A DNA stretch of 13,973 bases, taken from positions 1-13,973 of the forward strand of contig CAZLWX010000100.1 in NCBI GenBank assembly GCA_964563295.1, given 5' to 3'. The position numbers and the translations under genes are program-made. Below are positions 1-5,819 of the stretch, piece by piece. This DNA is from Chryseosolibacter sp964563295 (GTDB lineage Bacteria > Bacteroidota > Bacteroidia > Cytophagales > Cyclobacteriaceae). How positions within the stretch are numbered: the first letter of the stretch is position 1; each line of letters opens with the position of its first letter. The notes below the pieces were generated by a model. It saw only the letters and a program-made list of their open reading frames with translations, ran no database searches and had not been told where the DNA came from.

Positions 1-259
1 TGCGGTATAACTCCTCGAGCACATCGAGGTTTACCGCCTTATAATATACTTTGCTGTTGTTCTTAAAACCGAACTTCGGAACCCGGCGCTGCAATGGCAT
101 CTGACCACCTTCGAATCCCGCCTTGCTCTTGTAGCCAGACCTGGATTGGGCACCTTTATGACCGCGGCCCGCTGTCGAACCACCGGAACCCTGTCCACGT
201 CCTACTCTCTTGTTTGTCCTGGTTGAACCTGCAGCAGGTTTCAGCGTGTGCAATTTCAT
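1..259 (-). CDS. rplO: 50S ribosomal protein L15, N-terminal part (cut by window edge)
   Basis: Large-subunit protein that binds 23S rRNA during late 50S assembly. The first 86 codons are visible, from the ATG at 257-259 (MKLHTLKPAAGS) to the window edge. The Gly-rich, basic N-terminus (GRGQGSGGSTAGRGHKG), followed by FEGGQMPLQRRVPKFGF, is the diagnostic L15 N-terminal region. The rest of the protein (a full L15 is about 145-150 residues) lies outside the window. Its start codon is one base after the L30 stop codon, so the two are almost certainly translated from one mRNA and probably coupled. In Bacteroidota the next gene would be secY, which cannot be seen here. Confidence 0.96.
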   Translation of the reverse strand, partial: MKLHTLKPAAGSTRTNKRVGRGQGSGGSTAGRGHKGAQSRSGYKSKAGFEGGQMPLQRRVPKFGFKNNSKVYYKAVNLDVLEELYR

Positions 260-260
260 C

Positions 261-440
261 TTACAGCTCTTTTACAGTGATCAAATGATTTACCTTCCTG
301 ATCATGCCGGCGATCTGCGGAGTCAGTTCAACCTCAACGGTCCTGTTGATCTTGCCCAACCCCAATGCCTTTATGGTCCGGACCTGAGTATCCGGTCTTT
401 TAATGGTGCTTCTGCGTTGCGTGATCTGTACTTTAGCCAT
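261..440 (-). CDS. rpmD: 50S ribosomal protein L30
   Basis: A 59-residue protein beginning MAKVQITQRRSTIKRP and ending HLITVKEL. It is small enough to be missed by length-limited gene finders. The pattern KVQITxxRSxIxRPxxQxxTIKALGLGKINRTVE is the L30 signature: the IKALGLGKIN segment matches the family core, and the family is usually 58-60 residues. It is a peripheral 50S protein that contacts 23S rRNA. The ATG at 438-440 lies 5 bases after the S5 stop and the TAA at 261-263 lies one base before the L15 start, so the gene sits exactly where the spc order (S5-L30-L15) predicts. The start is unambiguous because the family begins at this Met-Ala-Lys. Confidence 0.97.
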   Translation of the reverse strand: MAKVQITQRRSTIKRPDTQVRTIKALGLGKINRTVEVELTPQIAGMIRKVNHLITVKEL

Positions 441-445
441 GTCGC

Positions 446-964
446 TTATCCGTTAAAGACCTTAGATAATGCTATTCCCCTGTTCCTGGCAATGCTGTAA
501 GCATCGCGCATGCTGGTCAGCGCCTTGAAGGTAGCCTTCACCACGTTGTGAGGATTTGACGAACCTTTTGACTTTGCCAACACATTGTGAACGCCGGCGC
601 TCTCCAGAACCGCCCGCATAGCACCACCTGCAATTACTCCCGTACCGGGCGAAGCAGGCTTGAGCAGCACAAAACCGCCACCGAATTTTCCCATCGCCTC
701 ATGCGGTACCGTACCTTTAATGATGGGTACCTTCACTAAATGCTTTTTCGCGTCGTCGATGCCCTTGGTGATAGCATCCGTTACCTCGTTGGCCTTTCCA
801 AGTCCGTATCCCACAACGCCATTACCATCTCCAACAACGACGATGGCGGCAAAGCTGAAACGGCGACCGCCCTTTACCACCTTGGCAACGCGCTCGATCG
901 CAACCACTTTTTCTTTCAGGTCGATTTCGGAGGCTTTTACTGTGCTGATATTGCTTACAGACAT
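446..964 (-). CDS. rpsE: 30S ribosomal protein S5
   Basis: Small-subunit protein at the mRNA entry and decoding region, important for translational accuracy. It has 172 residues, close to the family's usual length. After a short N-terminal tail, residues about 18-80 carry the double-stranded-RNA-binding-like S5 domain with the signature KEKVVAIERVAKVVKGGRR, then VVGDGNGVVGYGLGKANEV. The C-terminal domain has the expected LLKPASPGTGVIAGGAMRAVLE and ends in FNG. The ATG at 962-964 lies 10 bases after the L18 stop. Nothing is truncated. Mutations that relax accuracy in other bacteria map to the loop around residues 20-35, and that loop looks normal here. Confidence 0.98.
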   Translation of the reverse strand: MSVSNISTVKASEIDLKEKVVAIERVAKVVKGGRRFSFAAIVVVGDGNGVVGYGLGKANEVTDAITKGIDDAKKHLVKVPIIKGTVPHEAMGKFGGGFVLLKPASPGTGVIAGGAMRAVLESAGVHNVLAKSKGSSNPHNVVKATFKALTSMRDAYSIARNRGIALSKVFNG

Positions 965-974
965 ATATTGATTC

Positions 975-1322
975 TTAGAATTTTAGACCACCTTCACGCG
1001 CACCCTCAGCAAATGCCTTGATGTTGCCATGATAGAGATAGCCGTTGCGATCAAAAACAATTTCCTTGATACCCGAAGCCACCGCTTTCTCGGCAATCTT
1101 CTTTCCGACGTTCTTCGAGTTTTCGATGTTGACGGTCTTCTTGCCCAACTCAACGCTCGACGCCGCTGCGATCGTCACGTGCTGAACATCGTCGATCAGC
1201 TGCGCATAAATGCCAGTGTTGCTCCGAAATACCGACAAACGAGGCCGTTGCGTTGTTCCGGACACCTTTCGGCGAACGGACATCTTGATTCGCGTGCGTC
1301 TTTCTCTGTTCTTGCCTGCCAT
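975..1322 (-). CDS. rplR: 50S ribosomal protein L18
   Basis: Large-subunit protein that binds 5S rRNA and, with L5, docks it into the central protuberance. The 115 residues fit the family. They start with a basic segment (MAGKNRERRTRIKMSVRRK), then SGTTQRPRLSVFRSNTGIYAQLIDD, which is the L18 core pattern (RPRLxVxRSNxxIYAQ), and end in the usual AFAEGAREGGLKF. A second Met at residue 14 is possible, but homologues keep the basic segment before it, so the first Met is chosen. There is a 36-base spacer from the L6 stop, with no promoter visible in it. Confidence 0.97.
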   Translation of the reverse strand: MAGKNRERRTRIKMSVRRKVSGTTQRPRLSVFRSNTGIYAQLIDDVQHVTIAAASSVELGKKTVNIENSKNVGKKIAEKAVASGIKEIVFDRNGYLYHGNIKAFAEGAREGGLKF

Positions 1323-1358
1323 AGGTTTACTTATCTATGATGCTTTAGTTCCTTCCCA

Positions 1359-1916
1359 TTACTTGGCTGCAGCCTTGCCAGCTTTTCTCCGGACATATTC
1401 ACCGGTGAAGCGGATACCTTTTCCTTTGTACGGCTCTACTTTACGCAGTGATTTTATTTTCGCCGCAACCTGGCCGATCAACTGCTTATCAATCCCTTCC
1501 AGGACGATGGTCGGGTTACCCCCTTTTTCCTGGAATGCCTGCACTTTAATCTCAGCGGGTACTGCAACAAACACGTTGTGCGAGTAGCCAAGGCTCAGTT
1601 CGAGCACGTTATTCTGAGCATTTGCTTTATAACCGACACCCACGAGTTCCATCTGAGCCTTGTATCCTTTCGCAACACCGTGCACCATGTTGGCGATCAG
1701 TGCGCGGTAGAGTCCGTGCATAGACTTGTGCCGCTTTTGATCTGTAGGCCTTTCGACCAGTAAGGTTCCGTTTTCCTGCTTGATCGAAAAGGCAGGGTCG
1801 ATGACCTGGTGAAGTTCGCCCTTGGGTCCTTTCACCGATACCTTATGGTTCTCTTTCGAGAAGTTGACGGTGATGCCGGCAGGAATGGTGATCGGATTTT
1901 TACCTATACGTGACAT
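1359..1916 (-). CDS. rplF: 50S ribosomal protein L6
   Basis: Large-subunit protein near the GTPase-associated centre and sarcin-ricin loop. It has 185 residues, within the usual 175-185. The family pattern is clear. The N-terminus is SRIGKNPITIPAGITV, followed by VKGPKGEL. The C-terminal domain holds the 23S-binding signature PYKGKGIRFTGEYVRRKAGK (roughly residues 162-181), with a short Lys/Ala tail. The ATG lies 12 bases after the S8 stop. The order S8-L6-L18-S5 is the standard spc order. Confidence 0.98.
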   Translation of the reverse strand: MSRIGKNPITIPAGITVNFSKENHKVSVKGPKGELHQVIDPAFSIKQENGTLLVERPTDQKRHKSMHGLYRALIANMVHGVAKGYKAQMELVGVGYKANAQNNVLELSLGYSHNVFVAVPAEIKVQAFQEKGGNPTIVLEGIDKQLIGQVAAKIKSLRKVEPYKGKGIRFTGEYVRRKAGKAAAK

Positions 1917-1928
1917 GTTGCTGGTTCA

Positions 1929-2327
1929 TTAATAAACGTAACACAATAGTTCGCCTCCCACATTCATGGTCCGCGCTTCCTTATCGGTGATCACACCCCT
2001 GGATGTCGATAGTATCGCTACTCCCAGCCCGTTCATCACGCGCGGCATGGAAGCGGCATTGACATAACGCCTCAAACCAGGCGTGCTGATCCTTTCCAGT
2101 CTGCTGATGGCCGACTCGCGCGTTTCCGGATTATACTTCAATGCAATCTTGATGTTACCCTGATGGTTGGGTGTATCCTCAAATTTGTAGTTCAGGATAT
2201 ACCCCTTGTCGAACAACACTTTGGTGATCTCCTTCTTCAGGTTGGACGCAGGAATCTCGACAACACGGTGATTCGCTTTGATCGCGTTGCGTAACCGGGT
2301 TAAGTAGTCTGCTATAGGATCTGTCAT
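1929..2327 (-). CDS. rpsH: 30S ribosomal protein S8
   Basis: Primary 16S rRNA binding protein needed early in 30S assembly. In E. coli it also represses its own operon by binding the spc mRNA; whether it does so here cannot be read from this sequence. It has 132 residues. The N-terminus TDPIADYLTRLRNAIKA is diagnostic, and so is the C-terminal signature STSRGVITDKEAR followed by VGGELLCYVY. Translation starts at the ATG at 2325-2327, preceded on the mRNA by AAAAGGAG, an unusually good Shine-Dalgarno for this phylum. It is the first gene after a 204-base gap carrying its own promoter and a hairpin, so it can probably be expressed separately from the upstream genes. Confidence 0.98.
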   Translation of the reverse strand: MTDPIADYLTRLRNAIKANHRVVEIPASNLKKEITKVLFDKGYILNYKFEDTPNHQGNIKIALKYNPETRESAISRLERISTPGLRRYVNAASMPRVMNGLGVAILSTSRGVITDKEARTMNVGGELLCYVY

Positions 2328-2344
2328 TTTCTACTCCTTTTATT

Positions 2345-2376
2345 AAAAAGCAAGCCCGCGTTTAAAAAACCGGGCT
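2345..2376 (-). terminator. Terminator-like hairpin with T-tract before rpsH
   Basis: On the minus strand AGCCCG (2376-2371) pairs with CGGGCT (2358-2353) across a 12-base A/T-rich loop. An outer GC pair is possible with one unpaired A. After TGC comes TTTTT (2349-2345). Stem plus T-tract resembles a modest intrinsic terminator or attenuator for transcripts coming from S14. The stem is short, so strength is uncertain. The upstream arm begins only 2 bases after the -7 element of the promoter at 2378-2408. Confidence 0.45.
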
Positions 2377-2377
2377 G

Positions 2378-2408
2378 CAAAGATATCGAACAATTCTAAT
2401 TATTCAAA
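2378..2408 (-). promoter_or_regulatory. Internal Bacteroidota-type promoter upstream of rpsH
   Basis: Reading the minus strand, TTTG (2408-2405) is followed by 19 bases and then TATCTTTG (2385-2378). This is an exact match to the Bacteroidota housekeeping promoter pattern (-33 TTTG, -7 TAnnTTTG). The inferred transcription start is a few bases beyond the final G, near 2370-2375. It would transcribe S8-L6-L18-S5-L30-L15 independently of the L3 promoter. The same element with the same 19-base spacing lies before rplC. Confidence 0.75.
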
Positions 2409-2531
2409 CTGTTATCGGGTTTCGCCCCTTCCATGGACGACCTTGATACTCAGCAACCAATATGTACTTCAGCGGTGTGTTTCTTGCCAAACCCCGGTGC
2501 CGCGCGTCCCGCTGCCCGAGGGTCTGAACAC
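2409..2531 (-). other. Untranslated stretch between rpsN and rpsH with no recognised gene
   Basis: About 120 bases between the S14 stop and the internal promoter. I see no start codon with a plausible ribosome site leading to a recognisable product, no tRNA and no strong hairpin with a T-tract. One minus-strand frame stays open for about 43 codons but has no ATG and no recognisable family. In most relatives S14 and S8 are close together, so this length is unusual. Confidence 0.5.
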
Positions 2532-2801
2532 TTACCAGCTGGCTTTCGTCAAACCGGGAATCTTGCCGTCAGAAGCCATCTGGCGGAAGACGTTGCGGCA
2601 TACGCCGAACTTGCGCATATAACCGCGAGGACGACCGGTCAGCTTGCACCTGTTCTTCAGCCGAACGGGCGAGGCGTTGCGCGGGAGTTTGTCGAGGGCC
2701 AGGTAGTCGCCGGCCTCCTTTAATGCCTTCCGCTTTGCCGCCTTGATAGCGACCAGTTTCTCTCTTTTTGCCTGTCTGGCGATCACTGATAATTTAGCCA
2801 T
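2532..2801 (-). CDS. rpsN: 30S ribosomal protein S14 (zinc-independent long form)
   Basis: Small-subunit head protein that completes the peptidyl-tRNA site side of the 30S. The 89 residues are the usual length of the long, zinc-free form. The CxxC pairs of the 61-residue zinc form are absent. Diagnostic segments are RCKLTGRPRGYMRKFGVCRNVFR (residues about 51-73) and the C-terminus GKIPGLTKASW. The N-terminal half is Lys/Ala-rich and basic, as expected. It starts 7 bases after the L5 stop. Downstream the operon is interrupted by the long S14-S8 gap. Confidence 0.97.
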   Translation of the reverse strand: MAKLSVIARQAKREKLVAIKAAKRKALKEAGDYLALDKLPRNASPVRLKNRCKLTGRPRGYMRKFGVCRNVFRQMASDGKIPGLTKASW

Positions 2802-2808
2802 GCTACAA

Positions 2809-3360
2809 TTAATTTTTATTCGCGAACGGCATCCCGAATTCCTTCAGGAGCTGATAGCTTTCTTCATCGGTTTTCGCGGTGGTCACAAACGTGATATCCA
2901 TACCGCTGATCTTGCTCACCTTATCGATCGATATCTCGGGGAAGATGATTTGTTCCTTCACGCCGAGCGTATAGTTTCCACGGCCGTCGAATCCCTTGGC
3001 ACTCACACCGCGAAAGTCGCGCACGCGGGGAAGAGCAATGTTGACCAGGCGGTCGAGGAATTCGAACATCCTGTCGCCGCGCAACGTCACCCGAACGCCG
3101 ATCGGCATATTTTCACGCAACTTGAAGTTGGAGATCGCCTTCTTCGACTTCGTAGCCACTGCACGCTGACCCGTGATCGAAGTGATCTCTTCGATAGCCA
3201 CATCGATCAGCTTCTTGTCAGTCACCGCTACACCCATCCCCTTGTTGATGCAAATCTTCTCGATCTTGGGTACCTCCATGATGGACTTGTAGCTGAACTT
3301 CTGCTTGAGCGCAGGGACAATTTCCTTGTTGTATTTGTCCTTTAGTCTTGGAGTTGCCAT
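2809..3360 (-). CDS. rplE: 50S ribosomal protein L5
   Basis: Binds 5S rRNA, forms the central protuberance and contacts the P-site tRNA. The 183 residues agree with the family (about 178-185). Recognisable segments are TPRLKDKYNKEIVPALKQKF, EVPKIEKICINKGMG, the 5S-binding region around ITGQRAVATKSKKAISNFKLRE, GVRVTLRGDRMFEFLDRL, and the C-terminal GMDITFVTTAKTDEESYQLL. Its ATG overlaps the L24 stop by one base as TAATG at 3358-3362, indicating translational coupling. Confidence 0.98.
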   Translation of the reverse strand: MATPRLKDKYNKEIVPALKQKFSYKSIMEVPKIEKICINKGMGVAVTDKKLIDVAIEEITSITGQRAVATKSKKAISNFKLRENMPIGVRVTLRGDRMFEFLDRLVNIALPRVRDFRGVSAKGFDGRGNYTLGVKEQIIFPEISIDKVSKISGMDITFVTTAKTDEESYQLLKEFGMPFANKN

Positions 3361-3701
3361 TACTTGATAAATTCTCCGGTTTTCTTTGAATAACGCTGAA
3401 GCTTGCCTTTCTCATTCAGTTTTCGTCCCACGCGTGTGGGGTTTCCCGTGGCCGGATCTACCAGCACCAGGTTACTGATATGAACAGGAGCTTCTACCTT
3501 CTTGATTCCACCTTCAGGCTTGCCGGCCGAGGGCTTCTCGTGCTTGGTGATGAAGTTCACGCCCTCAACGAAAGCGCGACGCTTATCCACAACGATCTCC
3601 AGCACTTTGCCGGTCTTACCCTTGTCATCGCCTGCGATTACCTTGACGGTGTCGCCCTTGCGAATGTGCAGTTTCGGCTGTTTGTTTCTTTTTCTTTCCA
3701 T
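3360..3701 (-). CDS. rplX: 50S ribosomal protein L24
   Basis: Assembly initiator of the large subunit that sits near the tunnel exit. The 113 residues fit the family (about 103-115). Residues about 15-42 are a KOW motif: KGDTVKVIAGDDKGKTGKV. Then come RAFVEGVNFITKHEKPS and the HISNLVLVDPATGNPTRVGRK stretch characteristic of L24. The start Met-Glu-Arg-Lys at 3699-3701 lies 2 bases after the L14 stop, and the stop overlaps the L5 start. Confidence 0.97.
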   Translation of the reverse strand: MERKRNKQPKLHIRKGDTVKVIAGDDKGKTGKVLEIVVDKRRAFVEGVNFITKHEKPSAGKPEGGIKKVEAPVHISNLVLVDPATGNPTRVGRKLNEKGKLQRYSKKTGEFIK

Positions 3702-3703
3702 GA

Positions 3704-4072
3704 CTATAGCACTTCAGGGGCCAGTGAAACGATCTTCATGAACTGTTTCTCCCTCAATTCGCGAGCGACAGGACCGAATATACGGGTTCCGCGAGGCTCA
3801 TCCTGCGCGGTGAGCAACACCGCGGCGTTGTCCTCAAAGCGAATGTACGAGCCATCCTTTCTCCTCACTTCCTTGGTGGTCCTGACAATCACGGCCCTGG
3901 AAACAGTTCCTTTCTTCACCTGGCTGGCAGGCAAAGCAGACTTCACGGTAACCACGATCTTATCGCCGACGGTAGCGTATCCCTTGCGGGTTCCACCGAG
4001 CACATGCATACAGAGCACTTCTTTGGCTCCGCTATTATCGGCTACGGTAAGTCTGGTTTCACTGCGTATCAT
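3704..4072 (-). CDS. rplN: 50S ribosomal protein L14
   Basis: Large-subunit protein at the subunit interface forming bridge B8 with 16S rRNA. It is also the docking site of the silencing factor RsfS in bacteria. An upstream in-frame Met would give 135 residues, but that start lies inside the S17 gene. The ATG at 4070-4072 gives exactly 122 residues, the nearly invariant family length. It starts with the family's own MIRSETRLTVADNSGAKE, so this start is chosen. The L14 signature continues CMHVLGGTRKGYATVGDKIVV, and the C-terminus is FMKIVSLAPEVL. It begins 13 bases after the S17 stop. Any annotation keeping the 13-residue extension should be shortened. Confidence 0.97.
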   Translation of the reverse strand: MIRSETRLTVADNSGAKEVLCMHVLGGTRKGYATVGDKIVVTVKSALPASQVKKGTVSRAVIVRTTKEVRRKDGSYIRFEDNAAVLLTAQDEPRGTRIFGPVARELREKQFMKIVSLAPEVL

Positions 4073-4085
4073 ATCTCTAATATTT

Positions 4086-4340
4086 CTATTTTGCTTTTTC
4101 CAGGATTTCAACCAGGCGCCAACGCTTGTCCTTACTCAGGGGACGGGTTTCCATGATGCGCACCGTATCGCCGATGCCGGCGCTGTTTTGCTCATCATGA
4201 GCCTTGAAGGTGGTGGTCCGGTTGACGAATTTTCCATAGATCGGGTGCTTCACCTTCCGGTCAACGGCTACCGTGATGGTCTTCTGCATTTTATTGCTGA
4301 TGACCTTTCCCACCCTTTCCTTTCTTTCATTTCTTTCCAT
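4086..4340 (-). CDS. rpsQ: 30S ribosomal protein S17
   Basis: 16S rRNA-binding early assembly protein with an OB fold. It has 84 residues. Core patterns are RVGKVISNKMQKTITVAVDRKVKHPIYGK (residues about 9-37) and GIGDTVRIMETRPLSKDKRWRLVEIL, both diagnostic of S17. The N-terminus MERNERKER is a short charged extension typical of this phylum. It starts 7 bases after the L29 stop and is followed by L14, the standard L29-S17-L14 order. Confidence 0.97.
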   Translation of the reverse strand: MERNERKERVGKVISNKMQKTITVAVDRKVKHPIYGKFVNRTTTFKAHDEQNSAGIGDTVRIMETRPLSKDKRWRLVEILEKAK

Positions 4341-4347
4341 GAAGAAT

Positions 4348-4542
4348 CTATTTTTGAGTTCCTTTAGCTCGTAGTTCCGTCTTCAGCCGGGCAATCGTTC
4401 TGCGTGACTCCTTGATGCGCATCGGATTTTCGATTGAAGAAACCCGGTGAGCAAACTGCAATTTTCGCAGGTTCTCGGTTTCGCTGGCGATCTTGTCAGT
4501 CAGCTCAGCGAGGGTCAATGTCTTGATTTCCGCCTTCTTCAT
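4348..4542 (-). CDS. rpmC: 50S ribosomal protein L29
   Basis: Small two-helix protein at the polypeptide tunnel exit, close to the signal recognition particle and trigger factor docking site. The 64 residues match the family. The helical pattern EIKTLTLAELTDKIASE, then ENLRKLQFAHRVSSIENPMRIKESRRTIARLKTELRAK, is the L29 signature (LRxxxFxxxxxxLENPxRIxxxRRxIARxxT). It starts 5 bases after the L16 stop and is followed by S17. Confidence 0.96.
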   Translation of the reverse strand: MKKAEIKTLTLAELTDKIASETENLRKLQFAHRVSSIENPMRIKESRRTIARLKTELRAKGTQK

Positions 4543-4547
4543 AGTTC

Positions 4548-4967
4548 TTATTCAACGTAATCTTTTCTTACCGTGAACTTCGTCCTGATGGGCAGTTTGC
4601 CTTCCGCCAAAGCCATGGCTTCGCGAGCGGTCTTCAGGTTTACACCACCGGCCTCAAACAGGATCGTACCGGGCTTTATCACAGCCACCCAGTATTCCGG
4701 CGCTCCTTTTCCTTTACCCATCCTCACTTCAGCAGGTTTGCGGGTAATCGGCTTGTCGGGGAAAATGCGGATCCAAACCTGACCTTCGCGTTTCATCGCG
4801 CGCGTCACAGCAATACGCGCTGCTTCGAGCTGGCGAGCCGTGATCCATCCACCTTCGAGCGATTTGAGTCCAAAGGATCCGAAAGCAATTGTATGTCCGC
4901 GCGTAGCCATGCCTTTCACACGGCCCTTCTGCATTTTCCTGAATTTGGTTCGTTTCGGCTGTAACAT
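4548..4967 (-). CDS. rplP: 50S ribosomal protein L16
   Basis: Late-assembling 50S protein near the A site that helps organise the peptidyl-transferase centre and position tRNA. The 139 residues are the usual length. Diagnostic segments are MLQPKRTKFRKMQKGR, ATRGHTIAFGSFGLKSLEGGWITARQ, RIFPDKPITRKPAEVRMGKGKG (including the Arg that is hydroxylated in some bacteria) and PGTILFEAGGV. The start is fixed by the conserved MLQPKRTKFRK. A short inverted repeat lies across this start codon (see 4961-4973). Upstream is an unusually roomy spacer of 54 bases after S3. Confidence 0.98.
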   Translation of the reverse strand: MLQPKRTKFRKMQKGRVKGMATRGHTIAFGSFGLKSLEGGWITARQLEAARIAVTRAMKREGQVWIRIFPDKPITRKPAEVRMGKGKGAPEYWVAVIKPGTILFEAGGVNLKTAREAMALAEGKLPIRTKFTVRKDYVE

Positions 4968-4973
4968 TGTTAC
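4961..4973 (-). repeat. Inverted repeat spanning the rplP start codon
   Basis: GTAAC-ATT-GTTAC, a perfect 5-base inverted repeat whose 3-base loop overlaps the start codon of L16 (ATG at 4967-4965). In the mRNA it could make a small, weak hairpin over the start. The stem is A/U-rich with a 3-base loop, so it may be chance. Confidence 0.35.
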
Positions 4974-4993
4974 CTACTATTTTTCATTGTCCG

Positions 4994-5012
4994 CGACGTC
5001 AATCCGACGTCG
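4994..5012 (-). repeat. Hairpin in the rpsC-rplP spacer
   Basis: CGACGTC (4994-5000) and GACGTCG (5006-5012) form a perfect 7-base stem with a 5-base loop, between the S3 stop and the L16 start. On the transcribed strand the run of seven T precedes the hairpin rather than following it, so it is not a normal intrinsic terminator. An mRNA processing or stability element is the more likely role (inference). Confidence 0.5.
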
Positions 5013-5021
5013 AAAAAAATC

Positions 5022-5816
5022 CTATCGTGTACGACCTCTTCCTCCTTCACGACGTCCACCACCTTCCCCTCTTCTTCCTCCATCGCCACCTCTGCGGCGG
5101 CCACCGCGATCACCACCACGGCCTTGCGGTCCCATGCCAGCACCAGGCGCAGCATTGCTGACCAGTCCAATGTTCGGAGAAAGGTCGCGCTTACCGTAGA
5201 TCTCACCTTTGAATATCCACACCTTGATCCCAATCTTGCCATAGACAGTCTGCGCTTCGGAAATCGCATAATCGATATCGGCGCGCAACGTATGCAAGGG
5301 AATCCGGCCTTCCTTGTATTGTTCCGTACGGGCCATGTCCGCACCAGCAAGACGACCCGAAGTTTTCACCTTAATGCCCTCTGCTCCGACACGCATGGCC
5401 GAAGCAATCGCTTGCTTCATGGCGCGCTTGTACGAAATGCGCGCTTCGATCTGCTGGGCGATTGACTCACCCACCAGCTTGGCGTCAAGCTCGGGACGCT
5501 TAATCTCAAATATGTTGATCTGGACATCCTTGCCCGTGATCTTCTTCAATTCTTCCTTGATCTTATCGACCTCAGTGCCACCTTTTCCGATGACAACGCC
5601 GGGACGAGCCGTGTGAATGGTAAGCGTGATCCGCTTAAGGGTTCTCTCGATGACAACCTTGGCAATACCACCTTTCGGAATACGCGCCTGAAGGTATTCC
5701 CTGATCTTCTGGTCTTCTACCAGCTTGTCGGAGAATGTTTTTCCTCCATACCAGTTGGAATCCCAACCGCGCACGATGCCCAAACGCAAGCCTACCGGAT
5801 TAATCTTTTGTCCCAT
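5022..5816 (-). CDS. rpsC: 30S ribosomal protein S3 with Gly/Arg-rich C-terminal tail
   Basis: Small-subunit head protein lining the mRNA entry channel. With S4 and S5 it acts in mRNA unwinding. Residues 1-220 are a full S3: N-terminus MGQKINPVGLRLGI; type-2 KH domain with ARPGVVIGKGGTEVDKI (GKGG at about 77-80); then RAMKQAIASAMRVGAEGIKV, SGRLAGADMARTEQYKEGRIPLHTLRADIDY and GKIGIKVWIFKGE. The total is 264 residues, longer than the usual 210-235. The excess is residues about 231-264, where 28 of 34 residues are Gly or Arg. This makes the coding strand very purine-rich near 5025-5125. The TAG stop at 5022-5024 follows the tail directly. The start lies 3 bases after the L22 stop. Confidence 0.97.
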   Translation of the reverse strand: MGQKINPVGLRLGIVRGWDSNWYGGKTFSDKLVEDQKIREYLQARIPKGGIAKVVIERTLKRITLTIHTARPGVVIGKGGTEVDKIKEELKKITGKDVQINIFEIKRPELDAKLVGESIAQQIEARISYKRAMKQAIASAMRVGAEGIKVKTSGRLAGADMARTEQYKEGRIPLHTLRADIDYAISEAQTVYGKIGIKVWIFKGEIYGKRDLSPNIGLVSNAAPGAGMGPQGRGGDRGGRRRGGDGGRRGEGGGRREGGRGRTR

Positions 5817-5819
5817 TTA

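Noticed and set aside
2411..2531. Minus-strand open frame of about 43 codons after rpsN (ending in a stretch like KYILVAEYQGRPWKG)
   Set aside because: It has no ATG start, no ribosome site and no recognisable family; an open frame of this length is expected by chance in a region with this base composition.
4073..4111. Longer L14 start giving a 13-residue N-terminal extension
   Set aside because: The extension overlaps the end of S17 in another frame, and the 122-residue form starting MIRSETRL matches the nearly invariant family length and N-terminus.
3480..4367. 295-codon plus-strand open frame across the L24-L14-S17 region
   Set aside because: It lies antisense to three clearly conserved ribosomal protein genes, and its translation resembles no family. 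It is a shadow frame.
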